A DNA stretch of 48,806 nt from Candidatus Gastranaerophilales bacterium (GTDB lineage Bacteria; Cyanobacteriota; Vampirovibrionia; Gastranaerophilales; Gastranaerophilaceae), in the NCBI GenBank assembly GCA_944323265.1, contig CALURX010000012.1, forward strand, positions 1 to 48,806, written 5' to 3'. The notes beneath the pieces were generated by a model. It was not told where the DNA came from, searched no databases, and worked only from the letters and a program-made list of their open reading frames with translations. The position numbers and the translations under genes were made by a program. Below, piece by piece: positions 15,704-25,876 of the stretch. Numbering within the stretch: position 1 is the stretch's first letter; every line of letters begins with the position of its first letter.

Positions 15704-16735
15704 TTAAGGTTTGATTAAGAACTTAATCGCATTCCCGGCAATATGTCTTTCCATCGCGTATTGAACCTTATCAAGCGGAAGGGTATCTGTTATGAGTTTT
15801 TCTACTTCTATATCACCGGATGCAATTAAATCCAGTGATTGTCTAAAATATTTAGGAGTATGATGAAATACGCTCATCAGTCTTATATCGCCATAGTGCA
15901 TTTTTGTTGTATCAATACTGACCTTGGAGCCTGACTTGCAGCCGCCAAAGAAATGAACAGTTCCGCCGGGACGGACACAAGAGAATACGAGCTCCCATAT
16001 TTCAGGCATTCCGACACATTCTATTGCTACGTCAAGCCCCTTTTTTTCATCAGAAAAATCCTTGAATATTTTCTCAGGATTAGTATATTTCTTAAGATCT
16101 ACTATCTCGTCTGCATGGGCAAATTCGTCTGCAAGTTTTAACTTCAAAGGGTTTCTTCCTGCAACAATAACTCTTGCGCCTTTGAGCTTAGCAAGCCGGG
16201 CAAACATAAGCCCTATAGGGCCAATCCCGATTACCCCTACGGTTTGTCCCGGTTTTATGCCGGTTCTTTCTATTCCGTGAACAACATTAGCAAGCGGCTC
16301 AGTAAAGGCAGCCTTCTCAAAAGGAAGACTTGGCGGAAGAATCAGTGTATTTTTTTCGACAATTCTTGAGGGAACCACTATGTACTCGGCGTAAGCTCCA
16401 TTTAGTAAATCAAGATTTTCGCATAGATTATACTCGCCTCGTTTGCAGTAAAAACACTCACCGCATGGAGCAGAATTTGCACAAACAACCCTGTCTCCGG
16501 GTTTAACATTTTTTACACCTTCTGCAACTTTTTCTACTATTCCAGAAAATTCATGGCCAAAGCCTGACGGAACTCGCTTTATTAAAACAGGATGTCCGCG
16601 TCTAAATGTTTTAACATCTGTACCACAGGTCAGAGCCGCTTCAATTTTAACAAGAATTTCACCTTGTTCTAAAGGTTTAATTCTTGTTTCTTCATACCTT
16701 ATGTCCTGCGGTCCGTAAAATAATACAGCTTTCAT
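15704..16735 (-). CDS. Zinc-dependent medium-chain alcohol/polyol dehydrogenase
   Basis: A 343-residue MDR-family NAD(P)-dependent oxidoreductase. Catalytic zinc ligands: Cys37 (LTCGTD), His61 with Glu62 (GHE) and probably Glu146. Structural zinc ligands: Cys91, Cys94, Cys97 and Cys105. Rossmann motif GVIGIGPIG (167-175). The pattern is that of sorbitol or threonine dehydrogenase-like proteins; the substrate cannot be assigned. It converges on the Tudor-domain gene and lies 3 nt downstream of skp, so the two may be co-transcribed. Confidence 0.85.
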   Translation of the reverse strand: MKAVLFYGPQDIRYEETRIKPLEQGEILVKIEAALTCGTDVKTFRRGHPVLIKRVPSGFGHEFSGIVEKVAEGVKNVKPGDRVVCANSAPCGECFYCKRGEYNLCENLDLLNGAYAEYIVVPSRIVEKNTLILPPSLPFEKAAFTEPLANVVHGIERTGIKPGQTVGVIGIGPIGLMFARLAKLKGARVIVAGRNPLKLKLADEFAHADEIVDLKKYTNPEKIFKDFSDEKKGLDVAIECVGMPEIWELVFSCVRPGGTVHFFGGCKSGSKVSIDTTKMHYGDIRLMSVFHHTPKYFRQSLDLIASGDIEVEKLITDTLPLDKVQYAMERHIAGNAIKFLIKP

Positions 16736-16738
16736 TGT

Positions 16739-17188
16739 CTATTTGATTACCTGCAATATAGTTGCTGTTATATCATCTCCGCCGTAAATTACTGCAGATT
16801 TAGGCAATACCATTGTGTAGCCCATCTCAGCCGCCTTTTTACCGATTTGAGATGTAATAGCTTCGTCTGCTGCTTTTAACTTTGTTGCGTAATCTTTCGC
16901 ATTAGCTTCTCTTTTAGAGGCTAATTGTTTTTCATATTTTTCAGCAAGTTCTTTTTTCTTTTTTGCATCTGTTTGTTTGTTGACATCTGCCTGTGCGTTC
17001 TTGATAAAATTTGTTAATTCTTTATTCTTAGCTTCCTGAGAAGACTTGAGAGCTTTTACCTGAGAAGATGATGCAACAACTTTCTGTATATCAACAACTG
17101 CAATTTTCTGCGGTGATGGCGCTGCAAAAACGGCAGTTGAACATAACATTGCTAAAGTCATTGATAATGTGATAATCTTTTTTTTCAT
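16739..17188 (-). CDS. skp: Skp/OmpH-family periplasmic chaperone
   Basis: A 149-residue protein with a Sec signal peptide (cleavage likely after VFA, residue 22), then AVVDIQKVVASSS, the family's opening strand, and a Lys/Ala/Glu-rich helical hairpin (about 40-110) forming the tentacles that hold unfolded outer-membrane proteins in the periplasm. It ends in the usual short strand region. Length and layout match OmpH/Skp. lgt lies 12 nt upstream in the same operon. Supports a diderm envelope. Confidence 0.85.
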   Translation of the reverse strand: MKKKIITLSMTLAMLCSTAVFAAPSPQKIAVVDIQKVVASSSQVKALKSSQEAKNKELTNFIKNAQADVNKQTDAKKKKELAEKYEKQLASKREANAKDYATKLKAADEAITSQIGKKAAEMGYTMVLPKSAVIYGGDDITATILQVIK

Positions 17189-17200
17189 AATAAACCCTTC

Positions 17201-17983
17201 CTACTTATTTGTATATTTTCTGTAAATCAGAAGTAAAACTGATAAAACTATTATACTTATGGACACAAATATTGCAACAGGCATTCCCATAATATATTTT
17301 ACGCTGTCAAGCCTTAAGCTTTCTACTGCAATTCTTACAATAGAATACATTATAAGATATATAAGCGCTAAGTTTCCCTCTTTTTTTATTTTATTAGTTT
17401 TAACAAGAAAAAGAATAATTGCAAAAATAACGACATCTAAAATACTTTCGTATAGAAATGTCGGATGAAAGTACGCATAATCGCTGTATGGGATTGGTCT
17501 GTATTGAGGTGCAATATACAATTTCCACGGAAGATTTGTCGGTCCTCCAAACGCTTCTGAGTTAAAGAAGTTTCCCCATCTTCCAATGCCCTGTGCGATT
17601 GACAATCCTATAACTGAAACGTCGCAGAGTTTGAGAGCCGGAAGCTTATGTCTGATAGAAAACAACCATAGCCCGAAGGCTCCGCCAAGTATTGCACCGT
17701 GAATCGAAATTCCGCCATGTCTTATCGCTATTATTTCTGTTGGAAATCTAAGGTAAAAATCATAGTTCAAAATACAATAATATAATCTTGCGCCAATTAT
17801 TCCGAAGATAATTAAGTAAGGCGCCATATCAATTATTGTTTCTTTTTTAAGGTTAAAATATTTTGTCCCTGCCCAATCTGAAATAAGTGTTCCTATAACA
17901 ATAGCAATTGCCATAATCACGCCGTAATAATAAATATTAACGCCGCAAATTGTACATAAAATTTGAGAAGGGGATGTAAACAT
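17201..17983 (-). CDS. lgt: Prolipoprotein diacylglyceryl transferase
   Basis: An integral inner-membrane enzyme, 260 residues, with about seven membrane segments; it transfers diacylglycerol from phosphatidylglycerol to the lipobox Cys of prolipoproteins. HGGISIHGAILGG (89-101) and the signature GRWGNFFNSEAFGG (134-147, with Arg135) are the catalytic and lipid-binding blocks. Its ATG directly follows the stop codon of the upstream TPR gene (TAA-ATG), so translation is probably coupled. Confidence 0.94.
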   Translation of the reverse strand: MFTSPSQILCTICGVNIYYYGVIMAIAIVIGTLISDWAGTKYFNLKKETIIDMAPYLIIFGIIGARLYYCILNYDFYLRFPTEIIAIRHGGISIHGAILGGAFGLWLFSIRHKLPALKLCDVSVIGLSIAQGIGRWGNFFNSEAFGGPTNLPWKLYIAPQYRPIPYSDYAYFHPTFLYESILDVVIFAIILFLVKTNKIKKEGNLALIYLIMYSIVRIAVESLRLDSVKYIMGMPVAIFVSISIIVLSVLLLIYRKYTNK

Positions 17984-18586
17984 TTATTCAGCCTTAGATT
18001 GTATATCGTCACCGTTGATAAAAGAATTTGATTCTTGGATAAGCGCTTCTATTGTTTCTTTATCCTCGGTATTAGGATTCATACTTAAATATTTATTAAG
18101 GTTTTCAACTGAAGCCTTTTTATACTCAACAGCTTTTGCTTTGTCCTCAGAAGCTTCAACCCTTTTATCAGCCTCCATAAGCGGATTATTCTCATTTACA
18201 TTATCGGTATTTTCTTCCGGTTTAGCATTCTCTTCTTCTTCCGTTTTAGCCATAATCTCATCAGCAAGTTCTGATTGAGCAATACCCAGAGAATAATAAA
18301 AATCGGCATAATCAGGTTTAATTTTTATGCCGCCTTCAAGTGCCTCTATAGCTTTTTCGTATTTTTTTGCATTAATAGCTGCAACGCCTAAATTATAATA
18401 AGTTTCATACATTGTGGAATCCAAATCCAAGCTTGCCTGCAGTCTGTTCATAGCAGATTCATAATCACCTTTCTGCATAAACTCTGCAGCCTTATTATTA
18501 AGTTCCTGTACTGCCATGTTATTAATGCACGCTGTCGATATAACTGCAATCATTAGTACAGAAACAATCATTAAAGCTTTTTTCAT
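17984..18586 (-). CDS. TPR-containing putative lipoprotein
   Basis: A 200-residue protein with a hydrophobic N-terminal signal ending ISTAC, a lipobox-like site at Cys20 (the -3 Ser is off consensus). Residues about 25-105 hold two to three tetratricopeptide repeats (EFMQKGDYESAMNRLQASLDLD and following). An acidic linker (Glu/Asn) and a last helical repeat complete it. TPR domains bind partner proteins; being first in an operon with lgt, skp and a dehydrogenase suggests an envelope-assembly scaffold. It has its own promoter at 18617-18645. Confidence 0.75.
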   Translation of the reverse strand: MKKALMIVSVLMIAVISTACINNMAVQELNNKAAEFMQKGDYESAMNRLQASLDLDSTMYETYYNLGVAAINAKKYEKAIEALEGGIKIKPDYADFYYSLGIAQSELADEIMAKTEEEENAKPEENTDNVNENNPLMEADKRVEASEDKAKAVEYKKASVENLNKYLSMNPNTEDKETIEALIQESNSFINGDDIQSKAE

Positions 18587-18616
18587 ATCAACAATATCCT
18601 CAACTCTTACAAAATT

Positions 18617-18645
18617 ATTATGGGTATTCTAATACACTTTTGCAA
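18617..18645 (-). promoter_or_regulatory. Promoter of the TPR-lgt-skp operon
   Basis: Minus strand: TTGCAA (18645-18640), 17-bp spacer, CATAAT (18622-18617), 30 nt before the ATG of the TPR gene. Confidence 0.6.
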
Positions 18646-18725
18646 AATAATCAAGTTGTAAATTTTTATGTTGTTTACGCTCCGGCATGTTTCTGTTAAA
18701 GTTGAGTTAAAGAGGTAAGTAAATT

Positions 18726-19808
18726 ATGAAAGATATGTTGGATAAAATTATTCAGATAGAGAAAAAATATAAGGAACTCGGTGAAACTCTGTCTGATCCT
18801 GCTGTAATAGCAGATTATAACAAATTCAGAGACCTCTCTAAACAGAGAAAGTCTATGGAAGAAACAGTTGAATTATATTATGCCTGGAAAAAAGCTAATG
18901 ATGCGATAGAAGAAGCTAAGCAGATGATTCATGAAGAAAAAGATGAAGAAATGAGAAGCTTCTTAAAAGCGGAGATGGAAGAAAATGAGGCGAAACTTCC
19001 TGAGTATGAAGAGAGGATGAAAGTCCTTCTCCTTCCTAGAGACCCGATGGATGATAAAGACATTATGCTTGAAATCCGAGGCGGTGCAGGCGGAGATGAA
19101 GCCAATATTTTTGCAGGCGACCTTATGAGAATGTATCTTAGATATGCTGATAAAAAAGGCTGGCAGACGCAGATTTTGAGTAAAACAGAATGCGAAGCCG
19201 GCGGAGTTTCGGAAGTTATTATTTCCATGAAAGGCGACAGCATATATTCAAGACTAAAATACGAATCAGGTGTTCACAGAGTTCAGAGGGTTCCCGCGAC
19301 GGAATCTCAAGGCAGGGTTCACACATCAACCGCAACAGTTGCAGTTATGCCGGAGGTTGATGATGTGGAAGTCGAACTTAATATGAATGATGTTGAAATT
19401 ACAACAGCTCGTTCAGGGGGCGCAGGCGGTCAAAACGTTAACAAAGTAGAAACCGCGGCCAGAGTGTTCCATAAACCGACGGGAATTATGATTTTCTGTA
19501 CGGAAGAGCGCTCCCAGCTCCAGAACAAAGAACGTGCTCTCCAGATTCTTAAGGCAAAGCTTTATGATATGGAAGTGCAAAAACAGATGCAGGAAATTAC
19601 GGACTTAAGACGTTCTCAAGTCGGGACAGGTGACAGAAGCGAACGAATCAGAACATATAATTTTCCGCAGGGAAGATTAACCGACCACAGAATAGGCCAG
19701 AACTTGAATGTCTGGACTGTAATCGACGGTGATTTAGATGAACTGATTGATTTACTCACTGAGTATGACCAAAAACTTAAACTTGAAAAGCTTGCAGAGG
19801 TAAATTAG
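18726..19808 (+). CDS. prfA: Peptide chain release factor 1
   Basis: A 360-residue class I release factor that reads UAA and UAG and triggers peptidyl-tRNA hydrolysis. The stop-codon recognition tripeptide PAT lies at 190-192 (RF1 type; RF2 has SPF), and GGQ is at 234-236 in [10 protein letters not shown]. The ribosome site AGAGG precedes the ATG. The last base of its stop codon is shared with the GTG of rnpM, so the two are coupled. Confidence 0.97.
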   Translation: MKDMLDKIIQIEKKYKELGETLSDPAVIADYNKFRDLSKQRKSMEETVELYYAWKKANDAIEEAKQMIHEEKDEEMRSFLKAEMEENEAKLPEYEERMKVLLLPRDPMDDKDIMLEIRGGAGGDEANIFAGDLMRMYLRYADKKGWQTQILSKTECEAGGVSEVIISMKGDSIYSRLKYESGVHRVQRVPATESQGRVHTSTATVAVMPEVDDVEVELNMNDVEITTARSGGAGGQNVNKVETAARVFHKPTGIMIFCTEERSQLQNKERALQILKAKLYDMEVQKQMQEITDLRRSQVGTGDRSERIRTYNFPQGRLTDHRIGQNLNVWTVIDGDLDELIDLLTEYDQKLKLEKLAEVN

Positions 19809-20071
19809 TGCAGAGAAAATGTGCCGGCTGCGGTGAGATGAAAAACCGGGAAGATATGATAAAGATTACTAAAAATTATAAAGACGGAAGCATAGTAATA
19901 AACCCGGATTCCGTAACATTTGGCAGATCTGTATATCTTTGTTATAATCAAAGTTGTATTGATAAAGCTTTTAAGAAATCAAAACTTAATAAGGCGCTAA
20001 AAACAAGCGCTGCCTTCGATAAAACAGAAATTTCTAGTATGGTTGTGAGGTTTTGCGAAGAGAAAATTTGA
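19808..20071 (+). CDS. rnpM: YlxR/RnpM family RNA-binding protein
   Basis: An 87-residue protein of the YlxR (DUF448) family, reported to modulate RNase P and bind RNA. It has the N-terminal CAGCGEMKNREDM block, an IVINPDSVTFGRSVYLC core (family GRGaYvC) and a basic helical tail. It starts at GTG overlapping the prfA stop codon by one base. In most bacteria ylxR sits between nusA and infB; here prfA takes the nusA position and infB still follows (13-nt gap). Confidence 0.9.
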   Translation: MQRKCAGCGEMKNREDMIKITKNYKDGSIVINPDSVTFGRSVYLCYNQSCIDKAFKKSKLNKALKTSAAFDKTEISSMVVRFCEEKI

Positions 20072-20084
20072 AAGGACAATTTGA

Positions 20085-22595
20085 ATGGATAGTATAAGAG
20101 TTAGTGAATTAGCAAAAGAATTAGGGATGACAAGCAAAGAAGTTATAGAAAAGTTTGGCGAGATAGATATTTTTGTTAAGTCGCACTCTAATACAGTAAC
20201 TCCTACTCAAATCCGTAAACTTAAAGAACATTTAGGCGTTCTTCCGAAAAAGAGTTCTGCAAAGCCAAAAGCTTTTGTTGTTAAGAAAGCTAAACCTGCT
20301 GTTGAAGAAGTGAAACCGGAAGAGGCAAAGCCTGCTGCTAAGGTTGAAAAGGTCGAAAGAGTTCAGAAAGTTGAAAAAGTTGAGAAAGTCCAGAAGGTAG
20401 AAAAGGTTGAAAAGATTGAAAAAGCTCCGGAAATTAAGAAGGCAGAAAAGCCTATTGTCCGTGTAGAAAGAACAAAAATTGAGTATCCGAAAAACCAATC
20501 AAGGATTGAAATTGTAAGAAAAGCTCCTCCGAAACCGGTGAAACCGGAAGGAGAAAAGGCCGATTCTGCAAAAGATAAGAAGCAGGCTAAGCCGGGACAA
20601 CATGAAAAGAAGCTTGTTGAAAGAAGAATTATTCCGCAAGAAATTTATGAAGGAAAAGGCGGAGCTTCTAAAAAGAAATCTGACCAGAGACGCAAAGATA
20701 AGGATTTTAATTCCAAAAAAGAAGATCAGGAAATGATTTCTCTTGAAAAGGCTGCAGCTCAAAAGCATAAGAAAAAAGTCCATAAAGAAGAAGCTGTGGA
20801 AGAAGTTAAACAGATTGTTGTCAATTCTGCAATGACAATCAGTGAACTTGCTGATAAAATTCAAAAAACCCCGGCTGAAATCGTAAAATTTCTTATGTTT
20901 CAGGGAATTATGGCAACGGTTAACCAGCTTATAGACGTTGATACTATTAAAAAAGTATGCGCAGAATATAATCTTGAAGTTTTGGAAGAAGATATTGATG
21001 CGTATATCGAAGAAGAATTAGAAAAAGAAGAAAAGCAAAAAGCTTTAACGGAAGTCGACAAGAAATTGCTTAAAAAACGTGCTCCTGTTGTAAGTATTAT
21101 GGGACACGTAGACCATGGTAAAACTACACTTCTTGACAGTATCAGGGCTTCTAAGCATAAAATTGTTGCAACTGAAGTCGGCGGTATAACACAGTCAATC
21201 GGTGCGTATACGGTTTATCTTGATAATAAAAACGAAAAGAAAATCGTATTTGTTGATACTCCAGGTCACGAAGCATTTACAGAGATGCGTGCAAGAGGTG
21301 CAAAAGCTACTGATATTGCAATTCTTGTTGTTGCGGCGGATGACGGTATAATGCCTCAGACTATTGAAGCTATTAACCACGCAAAAGCTGCAGAGGTTCC
21401 GATTATTGTTGCCGTTAACAAGATTGATAAACCGGGCGCTGATCCGGATAGAATTTTGCAGCAGTTAACTGAACACGGCCTTGTTCCGGAAGCTTGGGGC
21501 GGAGATACAATTACTGTTAATGTATCTGCTCTTCAAGGAACAGGTATTGATGAACTTTTGGAATATATTCTTTTAGTTGCTGAAATTCAGGATTTGAAGG
21601 CTAATCCAAAGGCAGAAGCAACAGGTGTTGTAATTGAGGCTAACCTTGATAAAGGTAAGGGACCTGTTGCAACGCTTCTGGTTCAAAACGGAACGCTTAG
21701 AACAGGTAATTGTATTGTTGTAGGTACTGCCTGCGGAAGAGTTAGAGCGCTTTTATCAGATTCGGGCGAAAGAATTCAAAAGGCTGAACCGTCAACTCCG
21801 GTTGAGGTTCTGGGATTGACAGAAGTTCCGAATGCGGGTGATTTCTTTGAGGTTGTTAAGAACGAAAAAGAAATGAAGGCAATTGTTGACAAGAGAAAAG
21901 AAAAAGAACGTAACAAGCGTCTTGATGCAATGCTTCCGGCTCATATGAGACGTGAATCAGCTGCTGATGACGGTGCAGTACAATTGAATTTGATTATTAA
22001 GGCAAATACTCACGGTGCTGCAGAGGCTGTTTCTCAAGCAATTGCACAGTTTGAATCCAAAGAAATTAATACAAAAATTATCCATGTTGGCGTAGGTGAT
22101 ATTTCCGAGGCTGATGTAATGCTTGCATCCGCTTCCAATGCTTTGATTTTGGGATTTACAGTAAAAGAGGATGCGAACGCTCTTGCTGCTGCCGAAAGAG
22201 AAGGGGTTACAATCAAGAAATACGATATTATTTATCAAATCCTTGAAGATATGGAAAAAACAATGATATCATTACTTTCTCCGGAGGTTAAGGAAGTCGC
22301 TACAGGTCAGGTTGAGATTAGACAAATATTTACGGTTGGTAAGACCCAAAGAATTGCCGGCTGCTATGTAACAGAAGGTAAGATTAACAGAAATGATACT
22401 GCAACGATTTTGAGAGGCGGAAAAGAAATCTTTAAGGGCGCGGTTGATCAGCTTAAACGCTTTAAGGATGACGTTAAAGAGGTTGCACAGGGCTTTGAAT
22501 GCGGTATTTCTTTTGTTAAGTTTAACGATATCGAAGTCGGTGATATAGTTAAATTTACTACAAAGCAGGAAATTGAGCGTTCTGAATTGGAATAG
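20085..22595 (+). CDS. infB: Translation initiation factor IF-2
   Basis: An 836-residue GTPase that brings initiator tRNA to the 30S subunit and promotes subunit joining. The N-terminal domain opens with [12 protein letters not shown]; then comes a long Lys/Glu/Val/Pro-rich linker (about 60-230) with tandem KVEKVE-type repeats, then a second IF2-N domain ([20 protein letters not shown]). The G domain starts at GHVDHGKTT (340-348), with DTPGHE and NKIDKPGA following, and domains II-IV complete it. Ribosome site AAAGGA. Normal length for the family. Confidence 0.97.
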   Translation: MDSIRVSELAKELGMTSKEVIEKFGEIDIFVKSHSNTVTPTQIRKLKEHLGVLPKKSSAKPKAFVVKKAKPAVEEVKPEEAKPAAKVEKVERVQKVEKVEKVQKVEKVEKIEKAPEIKKAEKPIVRVERTKIEYPKNQSRIEIVRKAPPKPVKPEGEKADSAKDKKQAKPGQHEKKLVERRIIPQEIYEGKGGASKKKSDQRRKDKDFNSKKEDQEMISLEKAAAQKHKKKVHKEEAVEEVKQIVVNSAMTISELADKIQKTPAEIVKFLMFQGIMATVNQLIDVDTIKKVCAEYNLEVLEEDIDAYIEEELEKEEKQKALTEVDKKLLKKRAPVVSIMGHVDHGKTTLLDSIRASKHKIVATEVGGITQSIGAYTVYLDNKNEKKIVFVDTPGHEAFTEMRARGAKATDIAILVVAADDGIMPQTIEAINHAKAAEVPIIVAVNKIDKPGADPDRILQQLTEHGLVPEAWGGDTITVNVSALQGTGIDELLEYILLVAEIQDLKANPKAEATGVVIEANLDKGKGPVATLLVQNGTLRTGNCIVVGTACGRVRALLSDSGERIQKAEPSTPVEVLGLTEVPNAGDFFEVVKNEKEMKAIVDKRKEKERNKRLDAMLPAHMRRESAADDGAVQLNLIIKANTHGAAEAVSQAIAQFESKEINTKIIHVGVGDISEADVMLASASNALILGFTVKEDANALAAAEREGVTIKKYDIIYQILEDMEKTMISLLSPEVKEVATGQVEIRQIFTVGKTQRIAGCYVTEGKINRNDTATILRGGKEIFKGAVDQLKRFKDDVKEVAQGFECGISFVKFNDIEVGDIVKFTTKQEIERSELE

Positions 22596-22611
22596 GGTTT
22601 TCAGGATAATC

Positions 22612-22640
22612 TTGACAACTGTAACCAATCTGGTTATAAT
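22612..22640 (+). promoter_or_regulatory. Consensus promoter with embedded operator for higBA
   Basis: TTGACA (22612-22617), exactly 17 bp, TATAAT (22635-22640): a perfect consensus. The spacer contains the palindrome TAACCA-ATC-TGGTTA (22622-22636), which overlaps the -10 box, so a bound repressor would block RNA polymerase. HigA-type antitoxins autoregulate in this way. The GTG start lies 6 nt after the -10 box. Confidence 0.8.
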
Positions 22641-22646
22641 ATTAGT

Positions 22647-22925
22647 GTGATTAAATCTTTTAAGCATAAAGGTTTAGAAAAATTTTACCTTACAGGTTCT
22701 ACTAAGGGTATTCAGGCTGACCATGCACAAAGACTTCGGTTGATATTGAATCGCCTTAATTTGATTACAGAAATAAGTGATTTAGATATTCCATCTTTAA
22801 GGCTTCATAAGCTTAAAGGAAATATGCAAAATTTATGGTCTGTTACTGTAAGAGCAAATTGGAGAATAACATTTGAATTTGAAGATGAAAATGTTTATAT
22901 TGTTGACTATCAAGACTATCATTAA
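22647..22925 (+). CDS. higB: HigB/RelE-superfamily toxin
   Basis: A 92-residue mRNA-interferase-type toxin. The family N-terminus IKSFKHKGLEKFY, the central LRLHKLKGN block and the C-terminal NWRITFEFED with VDYQDYH all match HigB proteins, which cleave mRNA at the ribosome. It starts at GTG 22647, in agreement with the conserved protein start; the predicted transcript begins at or next to this base, so the mRNA is probably leaderless. The antitoxin follows after 11 nt, in the toxin-first order typical of higBA. Confidence 0.92.
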   Translation: MIKSFKHKGLEKFYLTGSTKGIQADHAQRLRLILNRLNLITEISDLDIPSLRLHKLKGNMQNLWSVTVRANWRITFEFEDENVYIVDYQDYH

Positions 22926-22936
22926 GGAGCATAACT

Positions 22937-23224
22937 ATGGAAATGTATAATCCGCCGCATCCGGGTGAAATGCTAAAAGAAATATATATGAAAGATTATG
23001 GGTTAACTGTTGCAAAGTTGGCATTAATGCTTGGAATGAGCAGGAAACATTTGTCTAATATTCTTAATTGTAAGGTTCCTATTACAACGGAAACAGCTTT
23101 GAAACTTGCAAAGTGTTTCAATACTTCTGCAGAAATTTGGCTTAGAGAACAATTAGTTTATGACTTGTGGGTCGCACGCCAATCCGTCAATCTTGATGGT
23201 GTACAGGTTGTCGCGGTGAATTAA
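22937..23224 (+). CDS. higA: HigA antitoxin (XRE-type)
   Basis: A 95-residue HigA-family antitoxin opening NPPHPGEMLKEIYM, with a helix-turn-helix at about 22-60 (TVAKLALMLGMSRKHLSNILN). It neutralises HigB by binding it and represses the operon, most likely through the palindrome at 22622-22636. A good ribosome site (AAGGAG) precedes the ATG, so unlike the toxin it has a normal leader and should be translated well. Confidence 0.92.
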   Translation: MEMYNPPHPGEMLKEIYMKDYGLTVAKLALMLGMSRKHLSNILNCKVPITTETALKLAKCFNTSAEIWLREQLVYDLWVARQSVNLDGVQVVAVN

Positions 23225-23247
23225 GTAAATAATGTGTTTTTGATTAC

Positions 23248-23457
23248 ATGTCAAGGCTAAAATTATTAGGAATTAATATAAAAAAGTATAGGGAACAGAA
23301 GGCTTTATCTCAAAATCAGCTTGCTGAACTGGTTGGAGTTACAAGGGAATATATTGCTGATATAGAGAGAGGGCACAAGAGGATTAGTCTGAAAAAATTA
23401 TTTGTTATTGCGGATGTCCTTGAGATAAAGTGCTCGGATTTGGTTGATTTTCCCTGA
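23248..23457 (+). CDS. Small XRE-family transcriptional regulator
   Basis: A 69-residue single-domain protein, essentially one lambda-repressor-like helix-turn-helix (IKKYREQKALSQNQLAELVGVTREYIADIERG). It lies 23 nt after higA on the same strand and may be co-transcribed, acting as an accessory regulator of the toxin-antitoxin locus or of comEC downstream. Target unknown. Confidence 0.85.
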   Translation: MSRLKLLGINIKKYREQKALSQNQLAELVGVTREYIADIERGHKRISLKKLFVIADVLEIKCSDLVDFP

Positions 23458-23500
23458 AATATAGCTGTTCTTTAGTAACTTATGATACAATTGGCTTAGG

Positions 23501-25876
23501 ATGATAAGAGATTTATGTAATACTGTCTGTCATAATAAGAACCTTCTTATGCTTGTGACTGTCGGAATTTATATTCTGGCTCTTTTCTCAGCACTGGCGG
23601 GCTGCTCGCTTCTTTTTGCTTTTTTCATTACGCTTGTTTTGGTGTTTGCTGTTCTGAAAAATTATTTTCCGCCAAAGTATGCTCTGGTTTGGGTTTTGAT
23701 ATTTTATTTCGGGATTTTTAATACGTCCCATCGCATAAGAGAAACTGATGAACTTCTTAATATTGCGCCGGTGAATTCGACTATTTACGGCAAGATTCTT
23801 TCGATTCCGCAAATTAAAGGTGAAGATAAAACAAGATTTTTCTTTAATGTTGAGAAGATTGAGTATGATTCAATGGTCAGAGATTTTGATAAAGAAAAAC
23901 TGCTTGTTACCTTGAATACGCCTGACAAGTTGAAAATTTATGACTCATATAAAATTACCGGCCGCCTTTCAATACCATTCAAGGCTGGTAATCCTTCTCA
24001 ATTTGATTACGGAAATTATTTGAGAAATTTTGATACTTATGCTGTGTTTTACGGCAAAGAGTTTAGTAAGATTGAAGCTAAAAAGAGTTGGACGGAAAAT
24101 GCGCTCCAGTGGATTAACGATTATAGAGAAAAGATTATCTGCGTACATTCAAAATATTTGCCGTCTCCTAATCTGGAAATATTAGGCGGTATTGTGTTTG
24201 GAGATGATGCTGTTTCTGCGCCAGAGGATATAAAGAAATCTTTTGTTAATTCGGGCTTACTCCATATTCTTGCAGCTTCCGGTATGAATGTTGCATTTAT
24301 CTTTTCATTCTTTTACTTTTTCTTGTCTCTTTTCAGAATTAATTACAAAGTCAACATATCTATGTGTATTCTTGCCGTGATAACTTATTCTCTTATGACA
24401 GGTTTGGGAGCTTCTGTTATAAGAGCAACTTTTATGCTGGTGTTTGTACTTATCGGCAAACTGATTGACAGAGATGCGCATAGCATTTCGCTGCTATCTT
24501 TTGTAGCATTTCTGATGCTGGTTTATAATCCGATGTTTATAAATGATGTGGGCTTTCAATTGTCGTTTATTGTCACATTCGGGCTTCTTGTTATGACACC
24601 TTATCTTGTAAGAAGTGAAAACAAATATGTAAACTGGATAATCGGAACGGTGAGCGTACCTGTGATTGCACAGCTCTGGGTTATTCCTATTCAGATTTTC
24701 TATTTCAGCAATATAAGTTTGTATTCTGTATTTGCAAATATAATGAGTGTTCCGATACTCTCAATAATAAGCTTTGGCGGATTTATAAGCTCTCTGGTCT
24801 CAATTATTACTCCGATTTCTGATTTTGTATGCAGAGTGTTTGATTATTTTCTGAACCCGCTTTTATCTGTTCTTGTGAATATTTCAGACTTTTGGGGAGA
24901 GCTTCCGCATGCTGCGATGCAGACTACTCATCCGAATGCGGTTCAGATAATTATTTACTATTTGATTCTGCTGAACATTACGGCTTTGTTTGATAAAGAA
25001 ATAAGAGAAAAGTTTTTGAAATATTTGAGAATAACGCTTCCTGCAATGGTTTTGATTCTTCTAATCTCTACGATTCCGATAAAGAATAATAATCTTGAAA
25101 TTACTGCATTTGATGTCGGGAATGCAGATTCGTTTCTTGTAAAAACTCCGGATAATAAATATTTAATCATAGATACTGCAAAGAGCGGATATAACGGCGG
25201 TAAATCTCAGGCAGAGATGATTATTCTTAAGTATCTGAAAGACAGGGGAATAAAGAAGATTGATACAATTATCGTAACCCACTTTGATAATGACCATTGT
25301 GGCGGAGCCGTTGATTTAATGAACGGGCTGAACGTTAATAAGATTTATGTAAACTCGCTTGACCATGTATCAATTGCTGCAAGGCGCATTTATAAGACTG
25401 CGGATGGAAATGGTGTAAAATTGGTTCTTGCAGAAAATGGGCAAAGTGTGACAGATGAAAACGGATTAAAAATAACAAATTATATTTCTCCTGCAAATAC
25501 GGACGACAACGAATCTTCAATAGTAACCCTTTTAGAGTATACGGATTTTAAGATGTTGTTTACAGGGGATTCCGGTATAAAAACTTTTGACAATCTGAAA
25601 TCAAAACTGCCTAAAAATATAACTGTTTTAAAAGTGGGGCATCATGGAGCTTTTGGAGTAGTGAATAAGGAAATGGCAGATTATTTAAATCCAAAGGTTT
25701 CCTTAATTTCGGTCGGCGAAAATAAGTTCGGGCATCCTTCGATTTATACGCTTGAAACATTAAAGAACACAAGAATTTTAAGAACGGATATTAATAATTC
25801 GGTTAAATTTACTGTAAACAAGCAAGGCTGGAAAGTTCAGACCTATGACAGTGAAAAGCGTAAGTATTGCGATTAA
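23501..25876 (+). CDS. comEC: ComEC/Rec2 DNA-uptake channel
   Basis: A 791-residue inner-membrane protein that carries single-stranded DNA into the cytoplasm during natural transformation. An N-terminal hydrophobic region and DUF4131-like domain (about 1-200) are followed by the Competence domain with the conserved LLHILAASGMNVAF and ASVIRATFM blocks, then a C-terminal metallo-beta-lactamase-fold domain (about 540-790) with THFDNDHCGGA as its metal motif. Full length for the family. Its end overlaps the convergent gene by 4 nt. With pilT it suggests transformation competence. Confidence 0.93.
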   Translation: MIRDLCNTVCHNKNLLMLVTVGIYILALFSALAGCSLLFAFFITLVLVFAVLKNYFPPKYALVWVLIFYFGIFNTSHRIRETDELLNIAPVNSTIYGKILSIPQIKGEDKTRFFFNVEKIEYDSMVRDFDKEKLLVTLNTPDKLKIYDSYKITGRLSIPFKAGNPSQFDYGNYLRNFDTYAVFYGKEFSKIEAKKSWTENALQWINDYREKIICVHSKYLPSPNLEILGGIVFGDDAVSAPEDIKKSFVNSGLLHILAASGMNVAFIFSFFYFFLSLFRINYKVNISMCILAVITYSLMTGLGASVIRATFMLVFVLIGKLIDRDAHSISLLSFVAFLMLVYNPMFINDVGFQLSFIVTFGLLVMTPYLVRSENKYVNWIIGTVSVPVIAQLWVIPIQIFYFSNISLYSVFANIMSVPILSIISFGGFISSLVSIITPISDFVCRVFDYFLNPLLSVLVNISDFWGELPHAAMQTTHPNAVQIIIYYLILLNITALFDKEIREKFLKYLRITLPAMVLILLISTIPIKNNNLEITAFDVGNADSFLVKTPDNKYLIIDTAKSGYNGGKSQAEMIILKYLKDRGIKKIDTIIVTHFDNDHCGGAVDLMNGLNVNKIYVNSLDHVSIAARRIYKTADGNGVKLVLAENGQSVTDENGLKITNYISPANTDDNESSIVTLLEYTDFKMLFTGDSGIKTFDNLKSKLPKNITVLKVGHHGAFGVVNKEMADYLNPKVSLISVGENKFGHPSIYTLETLKNTRILRTDINNSVKFTVNKQGWKVQTYDSEKRKYCD

